Source: Oopsacas minuta (Eukaryota; Porifera; Hexactinellida; Lyssacinosida; Leucopsacidae). Taken from it: a stretch of 64,000 nt of DNA. Numbering within the stretch: position 1 is the first letter of the stretch; each line of letters opens with the position of its first letter. The notes below the pieces were generated by a model, which searched no databases, had not been told where the DNA came from, and worked only from the letters and a program-made list of their open reading frames with translations. The position numbers and the translations under genes were made by a program. Below are positions 54,996 to 64,000 of the stretch, piece after piece. Location: assembly GCA_024704765.1 (NCBI GenBank), contig JAKMXF010000312.1, positions 248,001-312,000 on the forward strand, given 5' to 3'.

Positions 54996-55929
54996 CAGTC
55001 TGTTTCAAAAGTATTGGCAGTAGTTCATATTTCATATTTCCTAAGCCTATTCAATTGTGTGATTGTATTATCTATTGATCTTTTCGATATTGCATACTTA
55101 GATAGTCATCATGAAATTTATCATTAATCATGATGGACTTTCTTAATGTTTACTTCGATTCAGATATTTGAAACGGGGAATTTTGAGGCATAAAATTTCC
55201 CACCGCCACAGCTGCCAATTTGATCTCACTTAATAAAACAAATTATATTTTAGCCCTATTTGTAGCTAAATGTCGCAATTAGAACAGAGGAAGAAAATCA
55301 AAATATTTATTGATGCAGGTATTACTTCAGCGAAGGAAATCTCTACTAAAACAGGGATACCATTGAGGACAATTTTTCGTATACAATCTATACTTCGTGA
55401 AGGCAAAAGCATAACATATAAAAGTGTTAGTGGGCGTCCCAAGGCTATCACATATTCACACAAACAATCAATTATACGAACGTTAAATTCTCATTCTAAG
55501 ATCTCTATACGTTCTGTACACGCGAATCTCTCTTCGAAGTACGCCGATGCTCCGTCAACTTCAACAGTCTACCAGGCAACTCGTGCTTGTGGATTTAACT
55601 TTAAACAACCTGTTATGGGACCACTCATTACCCCATTAATAGCTAAAAACAGAGTTGAATGGTGTAAAGATCATGTGAATTATTGTTGGGAGAATGTATT
55701 CTTCACAGACGAATGTTCTATTTGGTTAAATCGGGGAAGTGTTAGCATGTGGACTAAAGCAAAAGAAAATCCTATTCTGAAGGTTCAACAGCACACACCA
55801 AAATTACACGTTTGGGGAGGGATTTCTTCCATGGGAACCACAATATTGAAGATATTTACTTCTAATTTTGTCTCCAAATTGTTTATTGATACTCTGAATG
55901 AGGGAATCCATTTCTACACGAAATGCTAA
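54996..55929 (+). pseudogene. Tc1-like transposase, 3'-truncated
   Basis: A terminal-repeat-like end CAGTCTGTTTCAAAAGTATT follows TA at 54994-54995. The coding frame 55270-55929 encodes a helix-turn-helix N-terminus (GITSAKEISTKTGIPLRTIF), a second DNA-binding part with the GRP linker (VSGRPKAIT), and the DDE domain up to the first catalytic Asp (VFFTDECSIW) and WGGISSMGTTIL. It then shifts frame near 55910 and stops; the second Asp and final Asp/Glu region are absent, and no right terminal repeat was found. A dead copy, useful for dating the cluster. Confidence 0.85.
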
Positions 55930-57549
55930 AACATATGAAAACCTCATAATGGTAAGTACACATTGTAATTACAAACTAAATAAATCAACCAGTCACCCTT
56001 TATTCCAATTTAGAGCGAAAGTGGGAGCCGGAAAAGGGCTGAGAGGAGGCGGCAACAACGCCAGCGCCGCAAGCTAAAGATTAGGCTTGAACATGTTGTC
56101 AGTGGTAATTGGGTGCATAGAGTCCGATTTTGAGAAATTCCGAGTCCGAAAGTTACATATTCACAGATTATGATATGAATAATCATATTTTACACCTCTG
56201 TATATTTTTCAAAATCATGCTAGAGATTTCGTTTTAACCACCAGTATGGTATAATAGAGTAGTTAGATTACAATTTTGACATTTTAAAACTACATATAAA
56301 TTATTTATCATATGATTAATCACACTTCGCAACTTTTGCATTTTATTCATAAGATGTTAGGTATGTAGTTTTAACATAATTAATCATATTAAATATGATT
56401 AATCATACACAAACAAATAATCCTAACTTGCACTCCCAGTCTGCCTCAGTTGGACATTTTGTATTGATAAGCAAGTAAAATATGAAACTGATTCGCATAC
56501 AAACAATCATAACTATCATTAAACATGTCTCATTGTCTATTTATAACACAAGAATATACAAATAGTAATATATGCATACACGTATATGTATAACAACAAT
56601 ACAAGAATCTTAATTGAGAAGTATCCACAAATGTTTAAACATCACGATGTATATTAGAGATGAATAGAACAATATTCATTTAGTAGTATATTTTACATGG
56701 CCTTACTTCTGTGATTATTCAATTTACTACAGAACTAGTACGTGTATTGTGTTTTATGCTCTTTGTATTATTAACAAACTTTGCTTCATATTTTAATATC
56801 GTTTTTGTGTGGTAACAGCACTAATTAATGGGGCGGAAGGCCTGTTGGCCTGGACCTCAAGGTCCAAGATGCCTCAGTCATTATTTCAACGAATAATTAA
56901 ATAATCATCACCATATGACTTTAATATATCATTATGTACCCATTTAGGAAATGATTGCAGACTGGCCCTGGCCTTTTGATTGGAAAATCCTATTTCCCTC
57001 AAATATCAGCCTTCATTTTCATAATCCTTACTAAAGGAGTGTAGTTAATACCAAAGAGCTATTTAGAACAACTGCGGGAGCTAATTTCATAATGTATCAT
57101 AATCATATAATAGGGGGTTTCTTCTTTATACTGATGTGTTTGGGTTAGTGCTTGTCTGGGAAGTCGAAGTTTCCTACGTGTTGTTTTTGGTCTAATGTTG
57201 ATAAAGAATGTTTCCTCTCCTAGAAATTGTGACCAGTTTTCATTCTTTCGTTTAACGATTTTACTAGGGCTTTGATTAATGGCCTTATGAGACGGCTCAA
57301 CTAATTCATGAGTTTACGGATGATAGAGAGTTGCAAATACTACCTTACAATCATAAGTTTCATGCAATGATTTGCATATTTTTTATAACTGGAGCTCATT
57401 GCCTGCAATAAATTGAGGATTTACTTCATGCAACATCTCTTCAGTGGATAAGTTTTTATCCATCTGGTATAATGATATATCATCTTAAGATAAATTTGTG
57501 AGACATTAGCTTAAACACATATCAGAAAGGAGGGACAGTTGGTAAGTAT
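55930..57549. other. Gene-poor stretch after the transposase
   Basis: A GC-rich patch at about 56010-56075 (GAGGAGGCGGCAACAACG) stands out but has no gene context. Repeat E copy 2 lies at 56483-56690; the rest is AT-rich with no recognised feature. Confidence 0.5.
56483..56690. repeat. Dispersed inverted repeat E, copy 2
   Basis: Inverse counterpart of 51561-51757 (AAACATCACGATGTATATTA, ATGAATAGAACAATATTCAT). Confidence 0.75.
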
Positions 57550-57660
57550 CAAGGTTGCAATTGAATAGTTCAATATTCGGTTACCAACCGAATAATATCA
57601 GTATTCGGTCAAGCAACTATTCATGAATACTGATATTCGGTTCGATCGGTTTCAACCTTG
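57550..57660. mobile_element. hAT-like MITE, 111 bp, near-perfect 8-bp duplication
   Basis: Starts CAAGGTTGCAATTGAAT and ends ATCGGTTTCAACCTTG; flanks GTAAGTAT (57542-57549) and GTAGGTAT (57661-57668). The interior repeats ATATTCGGT and its inverse several times, so the whole element can fold on itself. Confidence 0.85.
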
Positions 57661-57820
57661 GTAGGTATGAAGTTAATAATAGTTTATGCATAGTTTCAAA
57701 ATAGATAAATGTCCATGGTTAGTTACTTCTTAGGGGGACCATTTTCGTCACAACAAGGGGGATAGAAATCCATAAATGCAACAATTATGGCAAACGATAC
57801 ATAGAAATTCTAGTATAATA

Positions 57821-57942
57821 TAGAACTATATACAGTGGCTTATACATATTGTGTGTATAGAGTATAATATATCTATTACAAGTATCCGTATTACATAATG
57901 TGTGTCAAAATATATTTCAAATATTATTAGACACTGTTCTTA
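57821..57942. repeat. Direct repeat G, copy 1
   Basis: About 120 bp nearly identical to 60765-60884 (TATAGAACTATATACAGTGG, ATTGTGTGTATAGAGTATAA). The second copy is the immediate 5' flank of the NHL-like pseudogene, so this is a detached copy of that flank. Confidence 0.85.
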
Positions 57943-57970
57943 TGCGAATAGATTTCAATTACACATAATA

Positions 57971-58068
57971 CAGTAAACTCTCGTTATAACGAAGTGCTAC
58001 GAACAGCGGATTCATTTCGTTGAAAGCTTGCAAGCTATGGGACGGCAGTTCACAACCTGGGTTCACTC
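57971..58068. mobile_element. Pogo-like MITE family A2, right end decayed
   Basis: TA then CAGTAAACTCTCGTTATAAC and GAAGTGCT, as in 32824 and 49647; the right terminus (GGGTTCACTCATT) is degraded. Confidence 0.6.
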
Positions 58069-58269
58069 ATTTTTCTATGGATATCCTGTATCAGAAAAAT
58101 ATTTACAGAAAATATATAAATCTTAAAAATAAGTCGGGCACACTGAGAACATTCCAGTATCTACACACATACACATTGCATTTGGTAGTCATTTGATGAC
58201 TGAAAGAGCACAAAACTTTGGTGAACACCCTTTCTCTTCAAAAGTACGTCGAACTTTTGCAACCGAATT

Positions 58270-58634
58270 TCAACCACAACCACCAACATAACCTCCTCTT
58301 CCACCACCTCCTCCAAATCCTCCACCAACCAAATGATAGCTATTTCTTCCCCATCTACTACTACTACTATCTGGTTCATTTGGTTTTTCCCAATCTTTCC
58401 TACAACACACTAATATGCATGAAAAACAAAATAATATACATCAATGGACCAATACCAATACACGATAGCACTACCGAAAAAGGAGGAATAAATTCCAACC
58501 AAAAGACCAATATCACCACTACATGTACAGATAACTACAAGTGTTATTCCGGGAGTAATCAATGGTAAACCAAGAATATATTTTATTAAACAAATAACAA
58601 ATCTCCTAAAGAATCGATTATATGAATCTTCATC
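58270..58634 (-). CDS. Unknown membrane protein with Gly-rich C-terminus (5' partial)
   Basis: Two exons join in phase: 58634-58450 (after acceptor CTTTCAAG) and 58399-58270 (after TTGTAG), with a 50-bp intron and a weak donor (GTCCAT). The 104 codons run as KDEDSYNRFFRRF, then hydrophobic stretches VICLIKYILGLPLITPGITL and GLLVGIYSSFFGSAIVYWYW (two likely membrane helices), then KDWEKPNEPDSSSSRWGR and a tail of Gly and Arg-Gly (GGGFGGGGGRGGYVGGCG). There is no ATG in the frame, so start exons lie upstream; a MITE sits at 58734. No family is recognised. The sustained open frame without Met and the organised composition argue it is real, moderately. Confidence 0.45.
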
Positions 58635-58733
58635 CTTGAAAGTTTAATTAATAATAATTTTGTAAATTAATAATCAGTGGCTAATATGTATTGTCTAGTT
58701 TCCCCAAGTAATGTAGATACAAATATCTGTAAG

Positions 58734-58917
58734 CAGGGTTTCATGCAGCAATTCTGAACCATACACCTAAAACTTTCCACCTCAATTTTACGCGCACCTA
58801 GAGTATACATATAGTATTACGATATGGGATCTTGCTCGAATTTTGACGCGCCTAGATCTATATTCGCTGAAATTCATGCACCTGTAGGCGCGTTGCATGC
58901 GCCTGGATGAAACCCTG
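58734..58917. mobile_element. hAT-like MITE H, 184 bp, perfect 8-bp duplication
   Basis: Starts CAGGGTTTCATGCAG and ends CTGGATGAAACCCTG; TCTGTAAG flanks both sides (58726-58733 and 58918-58925). Internal GCGCGCC-type motifs (GACGCGCCTAGATC, GTAGGCGCG). A second copy is at 61425. Confidence 0.95.
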
Positions 58918-58925
58918 TCTGTAAG

Positions 58926-59532
58926 CATACGTCTGAACTAATTAAGAGGCTAGGTTATCCTTAGTATTAGCCTACGTCATTGCAATAAACTTCTTAGCAC
59001 ACGTTATTGCAGGGACTGGGGACAGTTTAAGTTAGTACATGGTGTGTAGTGCAGCATAGGACCACCGGAAATATACTAGCGACCACACGTGTCCAAGAGG
59101 CCAAATTCTGACCCCAACTCCCTGTGTGGCATTTCACCGTTTGTAATACAAAAAGAATGAGGCTGTCACACATCACATACCACTCCCCCTCCACTTGTTG
59201 CGTTACGTAACGTTTGAACGGCCCCTTTGCCATAGAATATACTCTATATGTTACAGTTTTACTGAATAGGCAGTCAAGAATTAACGAGATTAGTAGTATA
59301 TGTATGGAAATATTAGCTGTGACTGAATACTATAATTGTTCAGGGTATATTTTCATATAAGAATACATAGAGATAAATACATGTAGGATAGTCAAAAGTT
59401 AGTAGAATAAATATATGAAACATAGATAGTAAGAAAAGAGAGAAACTCAGAAATGTGAGACGAGCTGTATCATGTAATGTTCCTTATAACTTACTGTTAG
59501 AATAAAACATAAGTCATCCACTGCTATACTCG
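58926..59532. other. Gap between the Gly-rich gene and the NHL pseudogene
   Basis: A minus-strand frame at 59027-59233 begins MAKGPFKRYVTQQVEGEWY but lacks support as a gene or exon. Nothing else. Confidence 0.35.
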
Positions 59533-60732
59533 CTAGTTCAGTGAATTCTCCTGGAGCTGATCCTTCTTTACCGAATTAGTAATCAGTTTGCCTTCATTTG
59601 TGAATATTTTGACTTCAGAAGTTCCTCTATCAGCTACGAGTATGTTGTGTTGTTGATCAAGACAGAAATACAAAACTTCATCCAACAAATCTTTGTGTAC
59701 AACACATCTAATTAGTATGCCTTGTTTAGAGAATGCTTTAATAGGATAATCTGTGTTAGTAAAAGCTATGTAGAATACATCTCTAGCTAGTGATATATCT
59801 CGTAACAGAGTATCTTCTCCTTTGAATTGAGTGTTAAGAGTTATTCTACTTTCTTCTATCAATTCAGGTGTTAGGACTGTTAGCTGTATATTCTCCCGTT
59901 CACCCACAAAGATATAAGTATTATCTGTACACATTCCTGATGGGGAATAGCCAAGATATTTCCAAGATTCGTTCTCAAAGGTTGATTTGTTGAATTTACA
60001 GATTTCCTCGGGGCATTGTACAATGATGGAGTCAGATAGAATGAGAATATTCTCTGGACTAGCAATATCATCATCTTCTAGAGATTGAATCAATTCTCCA
60101 TTTCCAGAGAATATCAGAACTCTGTCAGACTCCCAATCAGCTACATATATTCTATCATAGATAGAATCTATTGCTACATCATGTGGAATACATATCTGTT
60201 CATTTAGCTTGCCTATGTCACCAAAATTTGACTTCAAGGGAATATGAATATCTTCTCCAAACTCCACAATTCTCTGTTGACATGTACACAGTGTGTTAAT
60301 ACTCTCCCTCAACTCATTAACTTTCCATTTCAAGTTCACGTAAGGAATATCAATATTCATTCCTCTTTTCACGGATTCTATAGATTCATTGATTTAGTCG
60401 AAACAGGGAATTTGGTTCAATTTTTTGAAGATTCTTTCCATTTCTGTTTTGTATTTGTTTAACTCTTCGATTTCCTTATAAATTTCATCTTTTTTCTGAT
60501 TCATTCGTTTGTTAGCTTCATCCCAGATTGCTTCCAGTTCCCTGAGAATCAGTTGTGTCTTCTGTTCTATCAGTTGTTTCATTTCCTCACCAACATTCCT
60601 CATAAGTGTCTTCTTGCTGTCAATCACGTCTCTCAATATATTAATTCTGTCCTGTAGCTTGTTGCCCACAGGCATCAAGCTATCAGGTCCAGAGGCTGGA
60701 ATTTCGTGTATCAATGCAGTTGCCATTTTCAC
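59533..60732 (-). pseudogene. Diverged coiled-coil/NHL gene with one in-frame TAA
   Basis: A single frame of about 400 codons from 60732 (MKMATALIHEIPASG) to the stop at 59533, interrupted only by TAA at 60396-60394. Before it: a coiled coil (residues about 20-110, e.g. EEMKQLIEQKTQLILREL). After it: INESIESVKRGMNIDIPYVN, then the linker and an NHL propeller with PHDVAIDSIYDRIYVADWES, PSGMCTDNTYIFV and CLDQQHNILVADRGTSEVKI. It is the same architecture as copies 1-4 but clearly diverged, an older paralogue. The lone stop without other damage may mean recent loss, sequence error, recoding or a polymorphism. Its 5' flank is the direct repeat G. Confidence 0.75.
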
Positions 60733-60764
60733 ATATATTTCAATATAAAGCTAATACTATGATA

Positions 60765-60884
60765 ATATAGAACTATATACAGTGGCTTATACATATTGTG
60801 TGTATAGAGTATAATATATCTACTACAAGTATCCGTATCATATAATGTGTGTCTAAATATATCTCATATATTATTAGACAGTGT
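60765..60884. repeat. Direct repeat G, copy 2
   Basis: Near-identical to 57821-57942, differing at a handful of bases; begins about 30 bp upstream of the NHL pseudogene start. Confidence 0.85.
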
Positions 60885-61424
60885 TCCAGTGTTGCAGCAG
60901 TCGGGGAATATCATGGACCGGACAGGACCCTGATCGTTAGTTTCTGTACAGTCTAGACCGATAACCGATAACACCCTGGTTAATTCATGTTCAGCCGCAG
61001 TAAGGTTTTTGGAAAGGTTTGTGGACCATCAGCATCAACACATGTCTGAATAAGCGTGATATTAGTATATTGACTCAGCATCAAATCGTTGACTTACTAT
61101 CTTAGCATATACGATCGCGCTTCGCTTGCTCGTGCTCTGCGGTTGCGAACAATTCGTGTCCACTCGGGCCTACGGCCATTGAGAACAAAATCTTAACCAT
61201 ACCAAACATGATACTGCCATAATCTTCAAGTCTGCTTACTTTATATCCCAAAAGTGAACAAATGTTAATGAAATGTTGTTTACAATATCATATTTGGACT
61301 CATTACACAATAGACACAATTTTTGTGGCGTCATCAACCACGAAAATCATCAATGCAAGAGGGAAAATTAAAGCTCCATATATGGATATAACACAAATAG
61401 GTTTTGACTTGGCAGGTATGCACA

Positions 61425-61592
61425 GGGTTTCATCTAGTATTTCTGAACCATACGTCTAAATCATCTCCCTCATTTTTACGCCTGTAGAGCATACATATAG
61501 TATTACGGTATGGGATCTTGCTCGAATTTTGACGCGCCTAGATCTATATTCACCGAAATTGATGCGCCTGTAGGCGCGTCGTATACGCCATT
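61425..61592. mobile_element. hAT-like MITE H, copy 2, right end lost
   Basis: Left end CAGGGTTTCATCTAG and interior (GGATCTTGCTCGAATTTTG, GACGCGCCTAGATC) match the copy at 58734; about the last 14 bp are missing where it abuts the oxoprolinase fragment. Confidence 0.88.
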
Positions 61593-61923
61593 CAGGTGTC
61601 TGTACACTCAAGTTGAATAGACTTGGCCGCGATTTATTCCCTATGTGGAGAAGATCTCTGAATCCTTTGGTGATAACAAGCGCAGTTTTAGTACCTCTAC
61701 GTTCTAGCAGCGCATTCGTAGCTATGGTTGTACCCATTCTTATATTCCCTATTAGGTCGGTTGGTATGGGTTTCTCCTTTGGATAATCAACACCGCTTTC
61801 TTGTGATAATATGCGTCTTATTGCCTCGCGTGGAGCATCCACATAGCGCTGTGTATCTTCTGATAATAGTTTCATTCCGTGTATCTTTCCATTAGGACAT
61901 GTCAATTGCATATAAAATTTCAC
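61593..61923 (-). pseudogene. OPLAH: 5-oxoprolinase (OPLAH) N-terminal fragment
   Basis: Strong family signature of the hydantoinase A N-terminal region: [20 protein letters not shown], then [20 protein letters not shown] and [19 protein letters not shown]. The reading frame begins without the catalytic-domain start (the GGTFTD segment is absent) and runs straight into the MITE at 61592 just after the SVQTPEW codons. No further OPLAH exons were seen in the window. The enzyme opens 5-oxoproline to glutamate in the glutathione cycle; this piece of about 110 codons (of a roughly 1290-residue enzyme) is a relic exon. Confidence 0.8.
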
Positions 61924-63514
61924 ACATTTATTCTACCTTAAAATGCATTTATCTCTGGATTAGCATTATCAGATGATGGAAAGTCAGTAATTTTGGTTCT
62001 ATTGGTGATTAAAGTTTATTTATAACAAATAGGGTTGTTGATTCATGAATTTCCTAAAGAATGATAGGATAATGTGGAAAAGTATAAATTTAATCAATTC
62101 GATTGTTATCCATGGTGTATGAAAACAGTATTTGCATTACTATTATGTAGAACGAAATTCTTCGATTTTCCGAAAGATAGATATTTATCTTCACATTCAA
62201 TTCCTTGAACGAAATACATGTTTTGATACATTTTTTTACGGGCCATATTTTCCCAAACACGATTGATGTTTAGGGACACCGCGTGGAGTTTGTATCTCTA
62301 AAGTTTACACTTTGCAAGTCAATGGACCCAATTTCATTCAATCTATCCTCGTACTTCTTCAACATCTTCTCAGGTTTTGATGATGTTACCTGGCTAATGT
62401 TAGTCGCCATTTCAAAATACTTTTTTCAATTCAGTTTAGATTTAGTTAACAGTAATGTTGTAGGCCTGTAACAGTTCTTCTTTAGAAATGTATCTTGTTT
62501 AATAATTCAGTTATACTTTCAATTTACTCATTTATAACTTTCTATATATGAAGTAATGTGTTTCAGAGTGTGGCTTATTCGATACAATTTGAGACAGTAT
62601 TACATAATTGTTACTTTCCAATACTAAAAATATCAAATTCCTCACATAACAATTTAGCTTTGCATATACCATAAGTGACCAGCAAAATACTGATCTGACC
62701 AGCTTCTGCAGAGATGCCAAATCTCACGCTTTTTCAGAGGTCAAAAAGTGTAATCTCACGCCTTGTGAGAAGGAATATCACGACTTTGCGAGAGGCCAGA
62801 TCGGCATCTACGTGTTGGCAGCAAAAAAGTTTCATCCAGATATTTTCATATTTTTACAATTTATGCTTATTGTAGAAAATATCGATTCATTCCAATGTAA
62901 TTAGTAGTCATATGTTTCTAACAAGCAATTATCACAGCATAGCTATATTTACAGTCAACAATATATAAAGTTGATGACTAGTATTTGGAGATGTTAGTGT
63001 AAAGGTTGTGATCTGCTTATGTGTCTGTTCTTTTGTTGTACCAAAAATTTCCTCTTTGCCAATACTTTATGTAATGGCAATATACCTCTCAGAGCCAGGC
63101 TGTCTCTTACTGAGGGTACTGGCATCTCAGAAATAACAATCACTCAATGGTAGATCCAATTCATATACGTATATACATAATATGATATTTCGAGAGTGAT
63201 CTGAATTGTCGAATTTAGATGTGAAATTTGGTCCCACCCTAGGACCAATATTACATGAAGATTTTGATGCATTTTGGTAGGAGTTTGAAGTTAGCAGACT
63301 ATTTGACTAGGTTCACTTCCAGAACAAAATTGTCTCACTTCTACCCATCAGATTTAAATGAAACGAGCCTTTGGCTCGTCGCTTCCCGATGAACTCGGCG
63401 CATTGCGCTTCGAGGTATCCATTATTCTCCAAATTGATGGTCCCTTTGAGTATTACTATAGATATATATAGAACAATATAATTCACAAATATTCATATAT
63501 GGCATATATATATA
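61924..63514. other. Gene-poor region
   Basis: No gene recognised. At about 62718-62810 is an internally repetitive patch (CAAATCTCACGCTTTTTCAG, GTAATCTCACGCCTTGTGAG). Repeat F copy 2 lies at 63361-63416. Confidence 0.45.
63361..63416. repeat. Conserved structured repeat F, copy 2
   Basis: Close match to 53068-53122, with a perfect hairpin ACGAGCC-TTT-GGCTCGT and a second short one around GCGCATTGCGC. Confidence 0.65.
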
Positions 63515-64000
63515 CAGTCAGGGGACAAAAGTATTCGAACACACAAATATATTGTCATAAATTGTATACTCCTTCCCGCTCCAATATATTGTGTAGTCTA
63601 TATTCGTAGCTGCTATCTAGTAATTTGCATGGAATAACATATGTTTTTCAAGAATTTCAAAAAATATTTTCGATTTACACTTTTTGAAGGTGTTAATTAT
63701 TGATAATTATTAGATAATTATTGATAATCAAAATATGTGGTAATTCAAAACTATTAAGAATCTATAATTTCTGACTTGATATTTGAATTCTACGTAGGCG
63801 AGTTACCCCAGATTGAAATTTCCAATCGGATTGAACAATTTTTACCGAAGTTATAGATGAATTTCAATTTGTGCCATTTGTGCACCTTTTGCCCAAGGTG
63901 GCACAAGTGGCCGCTACCAAGAGGTTATTTTGGATTTCAAGGGTTAGCATAGTCATATCATTCGAAAATATTACTTCGACTTATTCCTCCTAACCCTAGT
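63515..64000. mobile_element. Left end of a Tc1/mariner-like element, cut by window end
   Basis: TA then CAGTCAGGGGACAAAAGTAT and TCGAACAC, a typical Tc1-type terminal repeat. No transposase frame in the 450 bp before the window ends; extent beyond the terminal repeat is uncertain. Confidence 0.6.

Noticed and set aside
59027-59233. Minus-strand 68-codon frame starting MAKGPFKRYV
   Set aside because: No splice or family support; could be an upstream exon of the Gly-rich gene but phase could not be tested.
1-64000. CRISPR arrays, rRNA and tRNA genes, bacterial operons
   Set aside because: No regularly spaced repeats, no tRNA A/B-box pair with a cloverleaf and no rRNA similarity were seen by eye; introns and protein families are animal.

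Overview
The window is nuclear DNA from an animal. It is AT-rich, genes have canonical GT-AG introns (from about 50-100 bp up to 3.5 kb), and the gene set is metazoan: NCoR/SMRTER co-repressor, importin alpha3 (KPNA3/4 type), TRIAP1, eIF3i, ARFRP1, a lipid phosphate phosphatase, ZC3H11A-like, mitochondrial RNA polymerase, TRMT44, a HUNK-like kinase, NOMO and WASP. Compact genes, several with no intron, and a private family of coiled-coil/NHL-propeller proteins suggest an early-branching invertebrate. A sponge, perhaps a glass sponge, is my guess; it is not proven by anything here.

Layout. 1-1.6 kb: end of a coiled-coil gene (+). 2.2-3.5 kb: broken NHL gene copy 1 (+). 5.0-15.2 kb: a 13-exon NCoR gene (+) whose largest intron holds importin alpha and TRIAP1 on the other strand. 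16.2-17.6 kb: eIF3i (+). 17.9-19.3 kb: ARFRP1 and an unknown gene (-). 20.6-21.6 kb: PLPP (+). 22.2-23.4 kb: CCCH zinc-finger gene (-). 24.4-25.6 kb: NHL copy 2 (-). 26.4-35.5 kb: POLRMT and TRMT44 in tandem (-), with NHL copy 3 (+) nested in a TRMT44 intron. 36.5-38.6 kb: HUNK-like kinase (-). 40.6-46.6 kb: NOMO and WASP (-). 47.3-48.6 kb: NHL copy 4 (-). From about 49 kb onward the sequence is a transposon graveyard: a helical-repeat gene split by a hAT element, several short hAT-type elements with exact or near-exact 8-bp target duplications, a decayed Tc1 transposase, an NHL gene with one in-frame stop, a 5-oxoprolinase fragment fused to a MITE, and two small unrecognised membrane or secreted proteins.

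The intact genes are mostly housekeeping: transcription repression, nuclear import, translation initiation, Golgi traffic, mitochondrial transcription, tRNA modification, ER membrane protein biogenesis and actin nucleation. They are not one pathway. The most unusual content is the NHL family. Four near-identical copies, as two pairs sharing promoter sequence, sit on both strands; their protein differences recur at equivalent loop positions of successive propeller blades. A rich set of pogo-like (TA target) and hAT-like (8-bp target) miniature elements occupies introns and intergenic gaps.

Exon coordinates were derived by hand from splice sites and codon phase, with identities judged by recall of protein families; no database search or alignment program was used.
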